A stretch of DNA of 14,151 bases, from NCBI GenBank assembly GCA_026416065.1, contig JAOAFW010000022.1:1-14151 (forward strand). Reading direction: 5' to 3'. The notes below the pieces were generated by a model. It was not told the origin of the DNA. It did no database searches and saw only the letters and a program-made list of their open reading frames with translations. The position numbers and the translations under genes were made by a program. Below are positions 6,474-12,818 of the stretch, piece after piece. The stretch comes from Fimbriimonadales bacterium (GTDB lineage: Bacteria; Armatimonadota; Fimbriimonadia; Fimbriimonadales; GBS-DC). How positions within the stretch are numbered: the first letter of the stretch is position 1; every line of letters starts with the position of its first letter.

Positions 6474-8395
6474 TCCCACAACCAGTCAATCGTGGGTACG
6501 CGCTCCGTCAGTTCCCATCCTACGACGAGGTCGTCCCAGCGCAGCGAAAGGGTCCATCGCTCGGTGAACCGCTCGCGCTCGAAGCTCTGTGCTTCCTCGT
6601 TCTGCAGGTACTCCGTCAGTGCGTAGAACTGATTTTCGCTTTGCAGGATACGGCGACGGGCGTCGCGGTTCGGCTCGCGAATTGTTTCGCGGACGCGCTC
6701 GAGGCGCAGGCGTGCCGCAGGGGGCTGGCGCGCAGGCAGTTTCTCCAGCAGTAAATTGCCCAGTGTGGTTTCCCGCTGCCAGCCGTGCGGGGGGCGATTG
6801 CCAATCAGCAGGGCGAGGAACCGCTGTTGCTGGACTCCGTTCAACTCCTGAAAGAGAACCTCACCGCCTGCTTTCAACCGCGCCTGCTGCTGCGGCGTGA
6901 GGTTCAGATAAAAATCCCACGCGACACGCGGGGATACGGCAGTCGCCCGCCTGCCAACCACAAAAGCGTCATGATAGGGTGACTGGTAGGGCGTCATCTC
7001 GTGCAGCAGGAAAGGGTAGAAGGGTAGAATGAGGATGCAGACGCCGTTATAGGCGAATTGCGCCTGATGACGCAGCGTGGCGGCGTCCAGAAAAGGCGTG
7101 CCGGTAGGCGGCGGCATCGGCAGCATGCGCTGCAGGGCATCGTCCCCATGGTCATCTTGTCGCGCGCTCCAGGGAGCGGTGTGGCGCAGCACGATCCAGC
7201 CGTTCCACTCGTGCGGTTCGTACAGCCCGACCTGCAACAGGGGCGCAATCGACTGCGTGTCGCGCCCACGCGCTCCCGCGTAGGCGCGCTCGAACGCGCG
7301 GGTTTTGGGCGATAGACTCGCGAAGGGGAAGTACGCGCCAATCATGGGCGTTTGCGCAGCGACGGCGCATTCCAGCAGGAAGCAGGCGTAGTGGTTGTAC
7401 CAGTTCGCTTTCGCTTTCAGCCAGTCGGGCGGGTCGGCAGGCAGGCGAAGGTTGCGCCACACACGCGGCGGCTCGAGCGCGCGTCGCTCTAACTGCTCGC
7501 GTCGCTCGGCTTCCTGTTGCAACTCTTGGGGGAGCGCAGGAGAGACAACGCCCAGCGAGACGCTCGTTACACCCGAAGGCGGCGCGTCCAGCGCAACAGT
7601 GCGCGGCAGCACACGCCCACGCACTATCGGACGCGCCCAGACGATAAACCCTCTCCCGAAAGTGAACACGCCGTGATAAAAACACAACAACAAGTCATCC
7701 CACGCCTGCCCCGGCAGCGACCTTTTCAGGTGGCGCTGGAATGGCGCGCGGAGTTTCGCACTCTCGCTCAGGCTCGACAGCCGTCGGATGCAGTAGCCGC
7801 GCTGGGCGAGCTCGTTCCACTCCCCATCGCGCAGGCGCATCAGCAGCGGGAAGTAGAGGTCGCGCTGGAACTCATAGCTTGATTTGCCGGACTCGTTCAG
7901 GTAGCTGCGCGCGTCGCGGCTCAGGGTATCGGGGTAGGCGTCCTTCAGGGTGAGGGCAACCTGTATCGCAATCCGCTCCGTTTCGGGCAGTGGCTTGCCT
8001 TTCTGGCGATAGCGTTCAACGAGTTCGTGCGTGGGGCGTTGTATCAGGCGGCGCGCTGTGTCCATAATCGCGCGGATGGCTTGTATCTGCTGTACGGGCG
8101 TGCGCTCGGCAGGGCGCGGCGGGTCAGGGCGACGCGCTTGTAGCAGGTACTCAGACGGCGCATCGGACGTGCGGCGTACAGGGCGCCACTCCAATATCGG
8201 CAACGCCTCTGTCAGCGCGGTCATCAGGTCCTGCAGCGTCGTGTCGGGCGCATAGACCATCACGCGCGTTCCCCGCCACGTACTTGCCACGCGCAGTGAG
8301 ACGCCTGTCTGCTCGCGCAGCAACTCCACCAATGCCCCCAGCGCGATGGACGGCTCCTGCAAACGCACAGACCGAATCAGTCGCTCATCTTGCAC
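6467..8395 (-). CDS. Unknown 642-residue protein with N-terminal secretin/TonB short (STN)-like domain
   Basis: I do not recognise this protein as a whole. Residues about 9-72 have the STN beta-alpha-beta pattern: VRLQEPSIALGALVELLREQ, then TGVSLRVAS and TTLQDLMTALTEAL. A similar segment opens PilQ in this window. A proline/arginine linker (88-101) and helical regions follow. Near the C-terminus come a TPQQQARLKAGGEVLFQEL segment (500-518) and an Arg/Glu-rich helical part. There is no signal peptide or clear membrane segment, which is odd because STN domains normally work in the periplasm. The GTG start is forced: an in-frame TGA lies 9 nt upstream. It has no SD site, but a GGTAAATT element lies exactly 10 nt upstream. 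It is divergent from the BtuF-like gene, with overlapping promoters, and convergent with rph. Possibly a lineage-specific protein; function unknown. Confidence 0.8.
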   Translation of the reverse strand: MQDERLIRSVRLQEPSIALGALVELLREQTGVSLRVASTWRGTRVMVYAPDTTLQDLMTALTEALPILEWRPVRRTSDAPSEYLLQARRPDPPRPAERTPVQQIQAIRAIMDTARRLIQRPTHELVERYRQKGKPLPETERIAIQVALTLKDAYPDTLSRDARSYLNESGKSSYEFQRDLYFPLLMRLRDGEWNELAQRGYCIRRLSSLSESAKLRAPFQRHLKRSLPGQAWDDLLLCFYHGVFTFGRGFIVWARPIVRGRVLPRTVALDAPPSGVTSVSLGVVSPALPQELQQEAERREQLERRALEPPRVWRNLRLPADPPDWLKAKANWYNHYACFLLECAVAAQTPMIGAYFPFASLSPKTRAFERAYAGARGRDTQSIAPLLQVGLYEPHEWNGWIVLRHTAPWSARQDDHGDDALQRMLPMPPPTGTPFLDAATLRHQAQFAYNGVCILILPFYPFLLHEMTPYQSPYHDAFVVGRRATAVSPRVAWDFYLNLTPQQQARLKAGGEVLFQELNGVQQQRFLALLIGNRPPHGWQRETTLGNLLLEKLPARQPPAARLRLERVRETIREPNRDARRRILQSENQFYALTEYLQNEEAQSFERERFTERWTLSLRWDDLVVGWELTERVPTIDWLWEE

Positions 8396-8405
8396 AGTAT
8401 TTCAA

Positions 8406-8413
8406 AATTTACC
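8406..8413 (-). promoter_or_regulatory. Putative -10 element GGTAAATT for the STN-domain gene
   Basis: On the minus strand GGTAAATT (8413-8406) ends 10 nt before the GTG start at 8395. It is preceded by GAA, giving GAAGGTA, the same heptamer as in the opposite-facing promoter at 8435-8441. Confidence 0.42.
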
Positions 8414-8441
8414 TTCTATGTGAAACCTCCTTCTGAAGGTA
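8410..8441. repeat. Inverted repeat TACCTTC-N18-GAAGGTA spanning a divergent promoter
   Basis: Seven-base perfect arms (8410-8416 and 8435-8441) are 18 bases apart. Each arm contains the GGTA start of one of the two divergent -10 elements, so the dyad reflects matched promoters and possibly a shared operator. The first T of the two -10 hexamers lies at 8411 and 8440, so the -35 areas overlap. Confidence 0.5.
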
Positions 8442-8445
8442 CACT
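8438..8445 (+). promoter_or_regulatory. Putative -10 element GGTACACT for the BtuF-like gene
   Basis: GG directly precedes TACACT (8440-8445), which ends exactly 10 nt before the ATG at 8456. No SD site is present between them. Confidence 0.45.
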
Positions 8446-8455
8446 ATGGACGGCT

Positions 8456-9205
8456 ATGCAAGCGCAACGAATCGTCTCGCTCGCGCCGTCGATTACCGAA
8501 ATTCTGTTTGCGCTGGGGCTAAACGAAAAAATCGTCGGCGTCACCGAAATTTGCGATTATCCTCCAGAAGCGAAGCGTAAGCCCAAAGTCGGCGACTACC
8601 AGATTAGCCCCGAAAAGGTGGTTGCGCTCAAGCCCGACTTGGTGGTGGCGCACGAAGTGCTGAATATGCGCGTAATCCCCGTGTTGAAACGATTGGGGCT
8701 GCGCGTGTTGAGCGCGAATCCGAACCAGTTCAGCAAGCTATATGCCTTTATGCGTGCTATAGGGCGGGCGACAGGCTCCGAACGCGAGGCGGAGCGGATT
8801 ATTCGCTCGATGCAAGAGCGTGTGGCGCAGGTGCGAAAGCAAGCGCCTCGCCAACCAGTCAGAACCCTTTTTTTGATTAGCGTGGAGCCGCTCTGGGCGT
8901 CAGGGCGCGATACGCTGGCGCATGAGATGCTTACTCTGGCAGGCGGTCGCAACCTGATGGCGAACGCCTTCAGCAACTACAAGGCGGTCAGCCTCGAATC
9001 CGCGCTGGGCAGCGCGCCCGAACTCATCTTGCTGGCGGGCCCAAAAGCGCAGGTGATATTGAGCGACCCGCGCTGGGGGCGCACACCTGCCATTCGGAAT
9101 CGGCATCTCTACGAGTTGAACGCCGACTTCGTGCTGCGTGAGACGCCCCGCTCGGTGAACGGACTGGAACAGATTGCGCGGTTCGTCCGCAAAGCGGGGA
9201 CTTGA
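8456..9205 (+). CDS. BtuF/FhuD-like metal-chelate (cobalamin, heme or siderophore) binding protein without signal peptide
   Basis: The 249-residue protein has the BtuF-type periplasmic-binding fold. It shows RIVSLAPSITEILFALGL (5-22), CDYPPEA (33-39), VVALKPDLVVAHE (55-67), a long central helix (about 93-128), GRDTLAHEMLTLAGGRN (150-166) and a C-terminal domain with ALGSAPELILLAG (183-195). Relatives bind vitamin B12, heme or ferric siderophores for an ABC importer. Two features are odd. There is no signal peptide: upstream codons as far as the TTG at 8390 do not give one. No permease or ATPase gene is nearby. It may therefore be a cytoplasmic chelate-binding protein, or it may be attached in another way. 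I chose the ATG at 8456 because the family homology begins there and GGTACACT lies 10 nt upstream. The next gene encodes a probable heme oxygenase, which favours heme or a related ligand, but this is inference. Confidence 0.83.
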   Translation: MQAQRIVSLAPSITEILFALGLNEKIVGVTEICDYPPEAKRKPKVGDYQISPEKVVALKPDLVVAHEVLNMRVIPVLKRLGLRVLSANPNQFSKLYAFMRAIGRATGSEREAERIIRSMQERVAQVRKQAPRQPVRTLFLISVEPLWASGRDTLAHEMLTLAGGRNLMANAFSNYKAVSLESALGSAPELILLAGPKAQVILSDPRWGRTPAIRNRHLYELNADFVLRETPRSVNGLEQIARFVRKAGT

Positions 9206-9208
9206 ATT

Positions 9209-9223
9209 CTTAGCCACGCTAAG
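9209..9223 (+). terminator. Perfect hairpin CTTAGC-CAC-GCTAAG between the BtuF-like gene and the monooxygenase
   Basis: Six-base perfect arms and a 3-base loop start 4 nt after the BtuF-like stop codon and end 2 bases before the GGTATATT element. No T-run follows. It may end the upstream transcript or act as an operator in front of the next gene. Confidence 0.42.
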
Positions 9224-9231
9224 GGTATATT
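9224..9231 (+). promoter_or_regulatory. Putative -10 element GGTATATT for the monooxygenase gene
   Basis: GG precedes TATATT (9226-9231), exactly 10 nt before the ATG at 9242. It suggests the monooxygenase has its own nearly leaderless transcript even though it follows the BtuF-like gene closely. Confidence 0.52.
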
Positions 9232-9241
9232 CTATAGAGAA

Positions 9242-9631
9242 ATGGAGACGCCTATGGTAATGATGGATATTGAGGAGACTCAGGCGGTAGCGGAGACGCC
9301 CGAATCGGAGGGATTTGTAGCGATTAACTATATCACCTGTAAACCCGAATACCGCGAGCGGTTTGAGTATCTGTTTAAGACGCGCGCCCGTGCGATTGAT
9401 CGGCTGCCGGGCTTTCGCGGAATGTATGTGTTGCGCCCCCAGCAAGAAGACGACGCTTACTTAGTCGTTAGCCACTGGGACAGCGAGGCGCACTTTCGGG
9501 CGTGGCTGCAGTCGCCCGAGTTTCTGGAAGGGCACAAGCGCGGCTTTGAGGACATCCGCGAGGCGAAAGCGCGCGGGGAGGAGCCACCCATGCGCTCCGA
9601 TTTCCGCACTTACGAAGTGATTACCCGCTAA
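9242..9631 (+). CDS. IsdG/HmoA-type heme-degrading monooxygenase (ABM domain)
   Basis: The 129-residue protein has an acidic N-terminal extension of about 24 residues. A ferredoxin-like ABM fold follows: FVAINYITCKPEYRERFE (25-42), LPGFRGMYVLRP (55-66), AYLVVSHWDSEAHFRAWL (72-89) and SPEFLEGH (91-98). The three residues known as catalytic in IsdG (Asn, Trp, His) appear to be Asn29, Trp88 and His98, and the Trp-His spacing of 10 matches IsdG. IsdG-type enzymes open heme oxidatively and release iron in the cytoplasm. The ABM fold alone also covers quinol monooxygenases, so heme activity rests on the triad. I chose the first ATG because GGTATATT lies 10 nt upstream; ATG codons at 9254, 9260 and 9263 in the same frame are alternatives that would shorten the poorly conserved extension. 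The BtuF-like gene just upstream fits a heme or iron role. Confidence 0.83.
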   Translation: METPMVMMDIEETQAVAETPESEGFVAINYITCKPEYRERFEYLFKTRARAIDRLPGFRGMYVLRPQQEDDAYLVVSHWDSEAHFRAWLQSPEFLEGHKRGFEDIREAKARGEEPPMRSDFRTYEVITR

Positions 9632-9654
9632 GGTTCACGCCGGCGAGACTTTTC

Positions 9655-9698
9655 ACGGCGATTGTCGTCTCAAACAGCAGGAGAGGCGCAATCGCCGT
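9655..9698 (+). repeat. Long inverted repeat upstream of the pil operon promoter
   Basis: ACGGCGATTG (9655-9664) and CAATCGCCGT (9689-9698) form perfect 10-bp arms around a 24-base loop, in which TCTC and GAGA can pair further. It lies 23 bases after the monooxygenase stop and ends 12 bases before the GGTACAAT element. No U-run follows on the plus strand. It is either a terminator-like hairpin of the upstream gene or a two-site operator; the arm centres are about 34 bp apart. Confidence 0.5.
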
Positions 9699-9710
9699 TG
9701 AATCGTATCG

Positions 9711-9718
9711 GGTACAAT
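9711..9718 (+). promoter_or_regulatory. Putative -10 element GGTACAAT for the pil operon
   Basis: GG precedes TACAAT (9713-9718), 103 nt before the pilM ATG. The predicted leader is about 95 nt and carries an AGGAG SD site at 9811-9815. This long leader contrasts with the leaderless-type starts nearby. Confidence 0.48.
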
Positions 9719-9821
9719 CCTCACAGCACAGGAAAACAGATGGCAGGAGATCCACCTCCGCCGTCGAAAATCTGGCGTTCGTTGCGCTGGAACATACACG
9801 CAAGTAAATTAGGAGCATGGC

Positions 9822-11132
9822 ATGGCAAAACAACCGGGCGTTGTTGTGGGAATCGACTTGGGCAGTCGCTTTATCAAGGTGGCGGAGGTGCGGGCAGGGC
9901 GTCCGTCGGCGGTGACCAATATTGGCATCGCTCCGACCCCTGAAGGCGCCATCGACAGCTCGGGCGTTATCGATAAGGCGGCGGTGGCGGCGACCCTCAA
10001 AAAGTTGCTTGCCGATTCGGGAATCGGCACCAAGCAAGCGGCGTTCGCCCTCGCGGGGCAGAACTCGGTCGTGGTGCGCATTCTGGAAGTGCCCCGAATG
10101 AGCCCCGCCGAGCTGCGTCAACACATGGACTGGGAAATCGGACGCAATATCCCGTTTGCCGATACGCGCATCCAGTCGGCTTATGAGGTGGTGCGTCGTC
10201 CCGGGGCGGATCCCAACGCCGACAACATGGAAGTCGTGCTGGCGGTCGCTCAGCAAGACGCTGTCGATAGCCTTGTCGATATCGCAGACAAATTAGGACT
10301 GGAGCCTTACGCGATCGATGTGGAACCACTGGCGATAGCGCGCAGCCTGCTGCTGACCCAGCCTGACCTGCAAAATCAAAATGTAGCGGTGGTCAATCTC
10401 GGCGCGGAATCGACTTCGATTGACATCTACAGTCAGGGCTTACTCAGCTTCCCCCGCATTTTGCCCACAGGCGGCAACATGCTCACCCGCGCGATTGCCG
10501 AGCGATTAATGATTTCCGAATCGGAAGCGGAGCCGCTGAAAGTGCAGCTGGCAGAGGTGCTGATGGATCAGATTCCTCAGGCGACTTCGCCATTCAGCGT
10601 GCCGGGTGCACCGACGGGCGGCTTCTACACGCCGGGTTTCGCCAGCGAACCGACCATCGCGCCCGAACCCTCGCCGTTTATGACGCCCGGCTCGTTTGCT
10701 GCGCCGGAAGAGCCATCGCCCGACATTCCACCCTCGCCATTTGCTGCGCCCGGCGAGCCGGAACCTCAGCCCACGCCCGAGCCAGAACCCGCACTTCCTG
10801 CGCAGTCACCCACCGACCCACGCAAAACGGAGATCTTCCTGGCAATCTACCCGCTACTGGAGGAGCTGGTGAGCGAAATCCGCCGCTCTATCGAATACTT
10901 CCGCAGCCGAAACGTGGACGCCGATGTGCAACTCATCGTCCTGACAGGCGGCGGCGCGATTATGCCCAATCTGGATCAATTTATCGCTACAGCCATAGGA
11001 ATCCCGACCGTAGTGGGGAATCCCTTCAAAGGCGTCCAGCTTCAGGTCAAGCGACACGGACCCGAATATGTCGCTGCCAATGCCCACCTGATGGCAGTGG
11101 CGGTCGGCATGGGACTGCACGCGAGTTTCTGA
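9822..11132 (+). CDS. pilM: Type IV pilus assembly ATPase-like protein PilM with a proline-rich insert
   Basis: PilM is an actin-like cytoplasmic protein that binds the N-terminus of PilN and forms part of the type IV pilus alignment complex. Here 436 residues carry its nucleotide-binding signatures: GIDLGSRFIKVAEV (10-23), VNLGAESTSIDIY (191-203) and VLTGGGAIMPNL (373-384). The SHS2-like part holds ILEVPRMSPAELRQHMDWEI (87-106) and DVEPLAIARS (166-175). The protein is longer than the ~350 residues usual for PilM because of a proline-, alanine- and glutamate-rich insert at about 252-333, with repeated PSPF and FAAP pieces between the conserved blocks. The ATG at 9822 has AGGAG 6 nt upstream; the ATG at 9817 is out of frame. 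It is the first gene of the pil operon, 16 bases before pilN. Confidence 0.94.
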   Translation: MAKQPGVVVGIDLGSRFIKVAEVRAGRPSAVTNIGIAPTPEGAIDSSGVIDKAAVAATLKKLLADSGIGTKQAAFALAGQNSVVVRILEVPRMSPAELRQHMDWEIGRNIPFADTRIQSAYEVVRRPGADPNADNMEVVLAVAQQDAVDSLVDIADKLGLEPYAIDVEPLAIARSLLLTQPDLQNQNVAVVNLGAESTSIDIYSQGLLSFPRILPTGGNMLTRAIAERLMISESEAEPLKVQLAEVLMDQIPQATSPFSVPGAPTGGFYTPGFASEPTIAPEPSPFMTPGSFAAPEEPSPDIPPSPFAAPGEPEPQPTPEPEPALPAQSPTDPRKTEIFLAIYPLLEELVSEIRRSIEYFRSRNVDADVQLIVLTGGGAIMPNLDQFIATAIGIPTVVGNPFKGVQLQVKRHGPEYVAANAHLMAVAVGMGLHASF

Positions 11133-11148
11133 GGGAGGCAACGACGGA

Positions 11149-12018
11149 ATGAAACTGAATTTGGTACCGGATTATGTGCGCCAGCGTAAGGTCAACAGAC
11201 AGATTATCGCGCTGCTGGTTGTGCTGTTTCTGTTGGTGAACGCGGCGATGGCGTTCTGGATGGTGAGCGCCCAGAGCAAACTGCGTGAACTGCAAGACCA
11301 GAAGAGCAACTTAGAAATGCAGGCGCAGCAGGTAGACAGTCTCTACAGTCAGGCGAACCAGCTCATCGACTCGGCGGCGATTGCGCTGGGCAAAGCCGAA
11401 TGGGTCAAGCGCGTGCAGGAACATAACCTCAGGTATCCAGAACTTTACAGTGAAGTCAGCCGCTACACCTCACCGCGAGTGCGCTACGCCTCGATGCAAC
11501 TGGCGCAGGGCAATCAGCTCCAGCTTTCCGGGTTCACCAAAGGCATTCGTGAGTTAGGGCTTTATCTACAGACGATGTACAACTGTCCGCTCTTCACAGC
11601 GGTCAGTTTAGCGTCGGCGTCGTTGCCCGGCTACCCCTCAGGCGGCGGTCAACCGGGAATGGCAGCACCGGGGTTTGGTGGGTTCGGTGGCGGCGCGCCC
11701 ACAGGTCCTTCGGTAGGCGGTCTGGCAGGAATTGGCGGCGGTGCGCCGCCGCCACCACCGCCCTCGCTGGGCACGCCGGGCGGCTTCGGTGGTGGATTCG
11801 CTACAGGTGGCGGACAAACTGGTAGCTCACCCGCAAACCTGATGCCCTTCCAGGTGGTAGCGTATCTCAAAGAACCGATTTCGTCTCCCGCCCCGCCTAT
11901 GAATATCCCGGGCTTGACCGCAGGCGGTGGCGCTGGTACGCCCACGTTGGGTGGCTTCGGCGGTGGACCCGCGCCGGCAGGGATGACAGGTATCGGCGGA
12001 CGCGGTCCGGGAATCTGA
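11149..12018 (+). CDS. pilN: Type IV pilus assembly protein PilN with glycine-rich insert and tail
   Basis: The short cytoplasmic N-terminus MKLNLVPDYVRQRKVNRQ is the PilN segment that docks on PilM (MKINLLP-like). A single membrane helix (19-39), a coiled coil (about 41-75) and a periplasmic ferredoxin-like domain follow. The protein has 289 residues against about 180-220 for classical PilN. The extra length is a Gly/Pro-rich insert at about 161-228 (GFGGFGGGAP, a run of seven prolines at 200-206, GGFGGGFATGGG). It seems to split two strands of the periplasmic domain (FTAVSLASAS, 149-158, and MPFQVVAYLKEP, 232-243). There is also a second Gly-rich tail from about 253 to the end. SD GGGAGG (11133-11138) directly follows the pilM stop. 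PilN pairs with PilO in the inner membrane. Confidence 0.88.
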   Translation: MKLNLVPDYVRQRKVNRQIIALLVVLFLLVNAAMAFWMVSAQSKLRELQDQKSNLEMQAQQVDSLYSQANQLIDSAAIALGKAEWVKRVQEHNLRYPELYSEVSRYTSPRVRYASMQLAQGNQLQLSGFTKGIRELGLYLQTMYNCPLFTAVSLASASLPGYPSGGGQPGMAAPGFGGFGGGAPTGPSVGGLAGIGGGAPPPPPPSLGTPGGFGGGFATGGGQTGSSPANLMPFQVVAYLKEPISSPAPPMNIPGLTAGGGAGTPTLGGFGGGPAPAGMTGIGGRGPGI

Positions 12019-12027
12019 GGTGAAGAA

Positions 12028-12771
12028 ATGAAAGGCTTAACCATGTTTGCGAAGGTCTCGATCGGGCTGGTGGCGACCATCGTCGTCGCTGCAGCGATTT
12101 TCCTGCTCGGCGTTCGTCCCACGCTGCAGAACATCAAATACCACGAAGAAAACATTATGCAGCTGGAGCAGAAAGTGGCGCAAATCCCGCGTGCACGGCA
12201 GCTGGTTCAACAGGCGCAACAGCGCGTGGAGCAAGCGGATCGCGACCTCGCGGCGATTGATCGCACAAAGATGCCCGTCAATACGATTGACCTCAGCGAC
12301 CGTCTCAAGGCGTGGATGCAGTATCCTGACATGACGCGCGAGATCGGGAAGAAGCTGGAAGCGTGGCCCGAAAAAACGGGCGTGCAACGCTTGTACAGCG
12401 TGCAACTCCCGCCGCCTCCAAGCGACCCTAATGCCATCCCGACACTGGCGCTGGTGTATCCGATGGGCACTGTGCAGGTGCGCGCTGCCTCGTTTGAAGG
12501 TTTGCTCAACCATATCCGAAAATGGAACGATATACCTAACCTGGTAGTGCTGGTGGACGGTTTGAGCATCTCGGGCATGAGCCCGCAGCTGTTCGGGAGC
12601 TATACACTGACGGTGTTTGTTTACCCCCGCATGAAGGGCGGTCAGCCAGGTCCGAACGTGCCTTCTTCGCCGCAAGCACCTGGCGGCGCGCCGGGCGCGC
12701 CGGGCGGATTTGGTGGAGGGTTCGGCGGTGGCTTTGGCGGCGGCGCGGGATTTGGTGCGTCGGGTCCGTAA
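12028..12771 (+). CDS. pilO: Type IV pilus assembly protein PilO with glycine-rich tail
   Basis: The 247-residue protein has the PilO layout. A short cytoplasmic start precedes one membrane helix (9-28). A heptad-rich coiled coil (about 33-78, with LEQKVAQIPRARQLVQQAQQ) leads into a periplasmic ferredoxin-like domain (about 138-200: LALVYPMGTVQVRAASFEGL, then HIRKWNDIPNLVVLVDGLSI). The FEGLLNHIRKWNDIP helix followed by a VDGLSI strand is typical of PilO. The last 45 residues (203-247) are Gly/Pro-rich and contain three GGFGGG-type repeats, which are absent from classical PilO. The start has GAGGTGA (12017-12023) overlapping the pilN stop; an ATG 5 codons later (12043) is an alternative. It forms the inner-membrane heterodimer with PilN. 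Confidence 0.88.
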   Translation: MKGLTMFAKVSIGLVATIVVAAAIFLLGVRPTLQNIKYHEENIMQLEQKVAQIPRARQLVQQAQQRVEQADRDLAAIDRTKMPVNTIDLSDRLKAWMQYPDMTREIGKKLEAWPEKTGVQRLYSVQLPPPPSDPNAIPTLALVYPMGTVQVRAASFEGLLNHIRKWNDIPNLVVLVDGLSISGMSPQLFGSYTLTVFVYPRMKGGQPGPNVPSSPQAPGGAPGAPGGFGGGFGGGFGGGAGFGASGP

Positions 12772-12818
12772 AACGGCAGGAATCGGCCTATGGAACGCGA
12801 ATCACGAGGTAAGCTACG

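Noticed and set aside
8425..8432. Perfect SD-like AAGGAGGT on the minus strand upstream of the STN gene
   Set aside because: No ATG, GTG or TTG follows at a usable distance, the true start is 29 nt away, and it lies upstream of the predicted transcription start; probably chance.
8390..8455. Upstream TTG start for the BtuF-like gene adding 22 residues
   Set aside because: The added residues include no signal peptide, overlap the divergent promoter and lie upstream of the -10 element; family similarity starts at the ATG at 8456.
9740..9943. Possible small upstream ORF in the pilM leader (MAGDPPPPSKIW...)
   Set aside because: It has no SD site, runs out of frame well into pilM and shows no sign of being a separate peptide; a regulatory role cannot be excluded.
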